From Gemmatimonadota bacterium (GTDB lineage Bacteria; Gemmatimonadota; Gemmatimonadetes; Longimicrobiales; Longimicrobiaceae), in contig JAFAYN010000440.1 of assembly GCA_019240375.1 (NCBI GenBank), positions 1 through 14,522 of the forward strand: a stretch of DNA of 14,522 bases, given 5' to 3'. The notes beneath the pieces are model-generated. The model ran no database searches. It saw only the letters and a program-made list of their open reading frames with translations, and was not told the origin of the DNA. Positions 13,670-14,522 of the stretch are shown here, piece after piece (position 1 is the stretch's first letter; every line of letters starts with the position of its first letter). Position numbers and translations under genes: made by a program.

Positions 13670-14522
13670 TCAGACCTCCATCGAGAGTGTGCCCTCTGAC
13701 TCCCACTCCGCGCCGTCCTCGAACTCCGCGCCGCCCGCGCCCTCCAGCAGCTCCTCCAGCTCCCGCGCGCGCCGCTCGGAGGTGTGCTCGGCCAGGGTGC
13801 GCTCCCGCGCCGCCCGCGCGATCCGCTCCAGCTCCGCGGGCGCCAGGTCCAGCGCGCGCAGGGCGTCGTCCGTACCGCGCGCCACCAGGATCTCCTCGCC
13901 GGGGACGAAGAACTCGTCGAGCCCTTCCCACCAGTCGCTGAGGAGCGGGGTCCCGCACGCCGCTGCCTCGAACAGCCGCCCCGAAGGGCAGTACCCGCTC
14001 TGCGCCATGGCCGCGCGGGTGACGTTCAGGGTGAGGCGCGATGAGGCGTAGAACGCGGGGTGGTCGCCCGGCGGGAGGTGGCGGACGAAGTGGATGTTGT
14101 CGGTCCAGGGGAAGTCGTGCGGGTACAGCGCCCCGCCGATGACGAAGCGCTGCTCCGGCCGCTCGCGCGCGGCGTCGATGAAGAGCGCCTGGAGCGCGGC
14201 CTGGCGGTCGGCGGCGTAGGTCCCCAGGTACGACAGGTCGGCGCGGAACAGCTCGCGCGGCACGACGGGGCGGTGCACCGCCGGGTCCACGCTCCCGTAC
14301 AGCGGGCGCGCGCGGCGGGCGCCCAGCCGGGTGCGCAGCTCGTCCAGCGAGCGCCCGCCCGTGAAGCTGAGCACCAGGTCGAAGTCGCCCAGCCCCCACG
14401 GCGGGAGGTACGGCACCGTTTCCCCGCGGCGCAGCGCTTCCAGCGTGACCGGGGTGTCCATGTCGTAGAAGACCCGGGCCGAGGCGCGCGAAGACAGCAC
14501 CAGCTCCGATGCGGCGACGCCG
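13670..14522 (-). CDS. CgeB-like glycosyltransferase (5' end outside window)
   Basis: The frame is open to the window edge and gives 283 residues of the C-terminal part; a GTG at 14500 is in mid-protein and not the start. The segment ARVFYDMDTPVT, then FDLVLSFTGG and LYGSVDPAVHRP, matches the middle of CgeB/DUF3880-type GT-B glycosyltransferases. DLSYLGTYAADRQ opens the C-terminal Rossmann-like donor-binding half. GYCPSGRLFEAAACGTPLL followed by DEFFVPGEEILVA is the typical donor-site motif of the Glycos_transf_1_2 domain, including the Glu-Ala-Ala helix start. The tail is acidic. It would transfer a sugar from an NDP donor onto a surface glycan or related acceptor. It is the first visible gene of the minus-strand operon with the nucleotidyltransferase and methyltransferase; further glycan genes probably lie beyond the window. 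Confidence 0.85.
   Translation of the reverse strand, partial: GVAASELVLSSRASARVFYDMDTPVTLEALRRGETVPYLPPWGLGDFDLVLSFTGGRSLDELRTRLGARRARPLYGSVDPAVHRPVVPRELFRADLSYLGTYAADRQAALQALFIDAARERPEQRFVIGGALYPHDFPWTDNIHFVRHLPPGDHPAFYASSRLTLNVTRAAMAQSGYCPSGRLFEAAACGTPLLSDWWEGLDEFFVPGEEILVARGTDDALRALDLAPAELERIARAARERTLAEHTSERRARELEELLEGAGGAEFEDGAEWESEGTLSMEV

Noticed and set aside
1..14522. Defence system, CRISPR array, phage, transposon or secondary-metabolite cluster
   Set aside because: No spaced direct repeats, transposase, integrase, nuclease/helicase modules or megasynthase domains were seen; every sizeable frame is explained by ordinary chromosomal families.

Overview
This is a high-GC window with dense, GC-biased coding. 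The proteins resemble those of the Gemmatimonadota, and a Longimicrobium-like soil bacterium is the best guess. That assignment rests on recalled family resemblance, base composition and the number of lipoproteins; no search was run. I see no rRNA, tRNA, CRISPR array, transposase or phage gene.

Left part (1-1888, plus strand): a small-protein cluster made of the C-terminal end of a TetR-type regulator, a DoxX-like membrane protein overlapping a PhnB-like VOC protein (ATGA), and a GyrI-like small-molecule-binding protein. GC-rich hairpins follow the VOC and GyrI-like genes. Next (2127-5252, plus) comes a 1041-residue cytoplasmic hybrid histidine kinase with five PAS domains, a HisKA/HATPase core and a C-terminal receiver. 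It converges, 10 bp apart, on a minus-strand Rieske oxygenase of the quaternary-amine type (5263-6363), whose intrinsic terminator overlaps its own stop codon.

Middle (6364-10200): a short divergent promoter region separates the oxygenase from an amino-acid permease, which appears to be leaderless. The permease is followed 4 bp later by a DUF885 zinc-peptidase-like lipoprotein and then by a small cysteine-rich lipoprotein. A perfect 17-bp stem with a T-tract ends this run and probably also terminates the convergent gene that follows.

Right part (10222-14522, minus strand): a GH20 beta-N-acetylhexosaminidase lipoprotein. Upstream of it is a 205-bp gap holding a perfect 26-bp palindrome and a strong hairpin. 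Then comes a tight three-gene operon: a CgeB-like glycosyltransferase (cut by the window edge), a sugar-phosphate nucleotidyltransferase and a CmoB-like methyltransferase of the TIGR04290 type. These three probably build or decorate a surface glycan.

Most of the window is ordinary chromosomal content. The points most worth a second look are the Rieske active site, which seems to lack the usual Asp iron ligand; the glycosyltransferase/nucleotidyltransferase/methyltransferase operon; the 26-bp palindrome; and the compact divergent promoter with a leaderless permease start.
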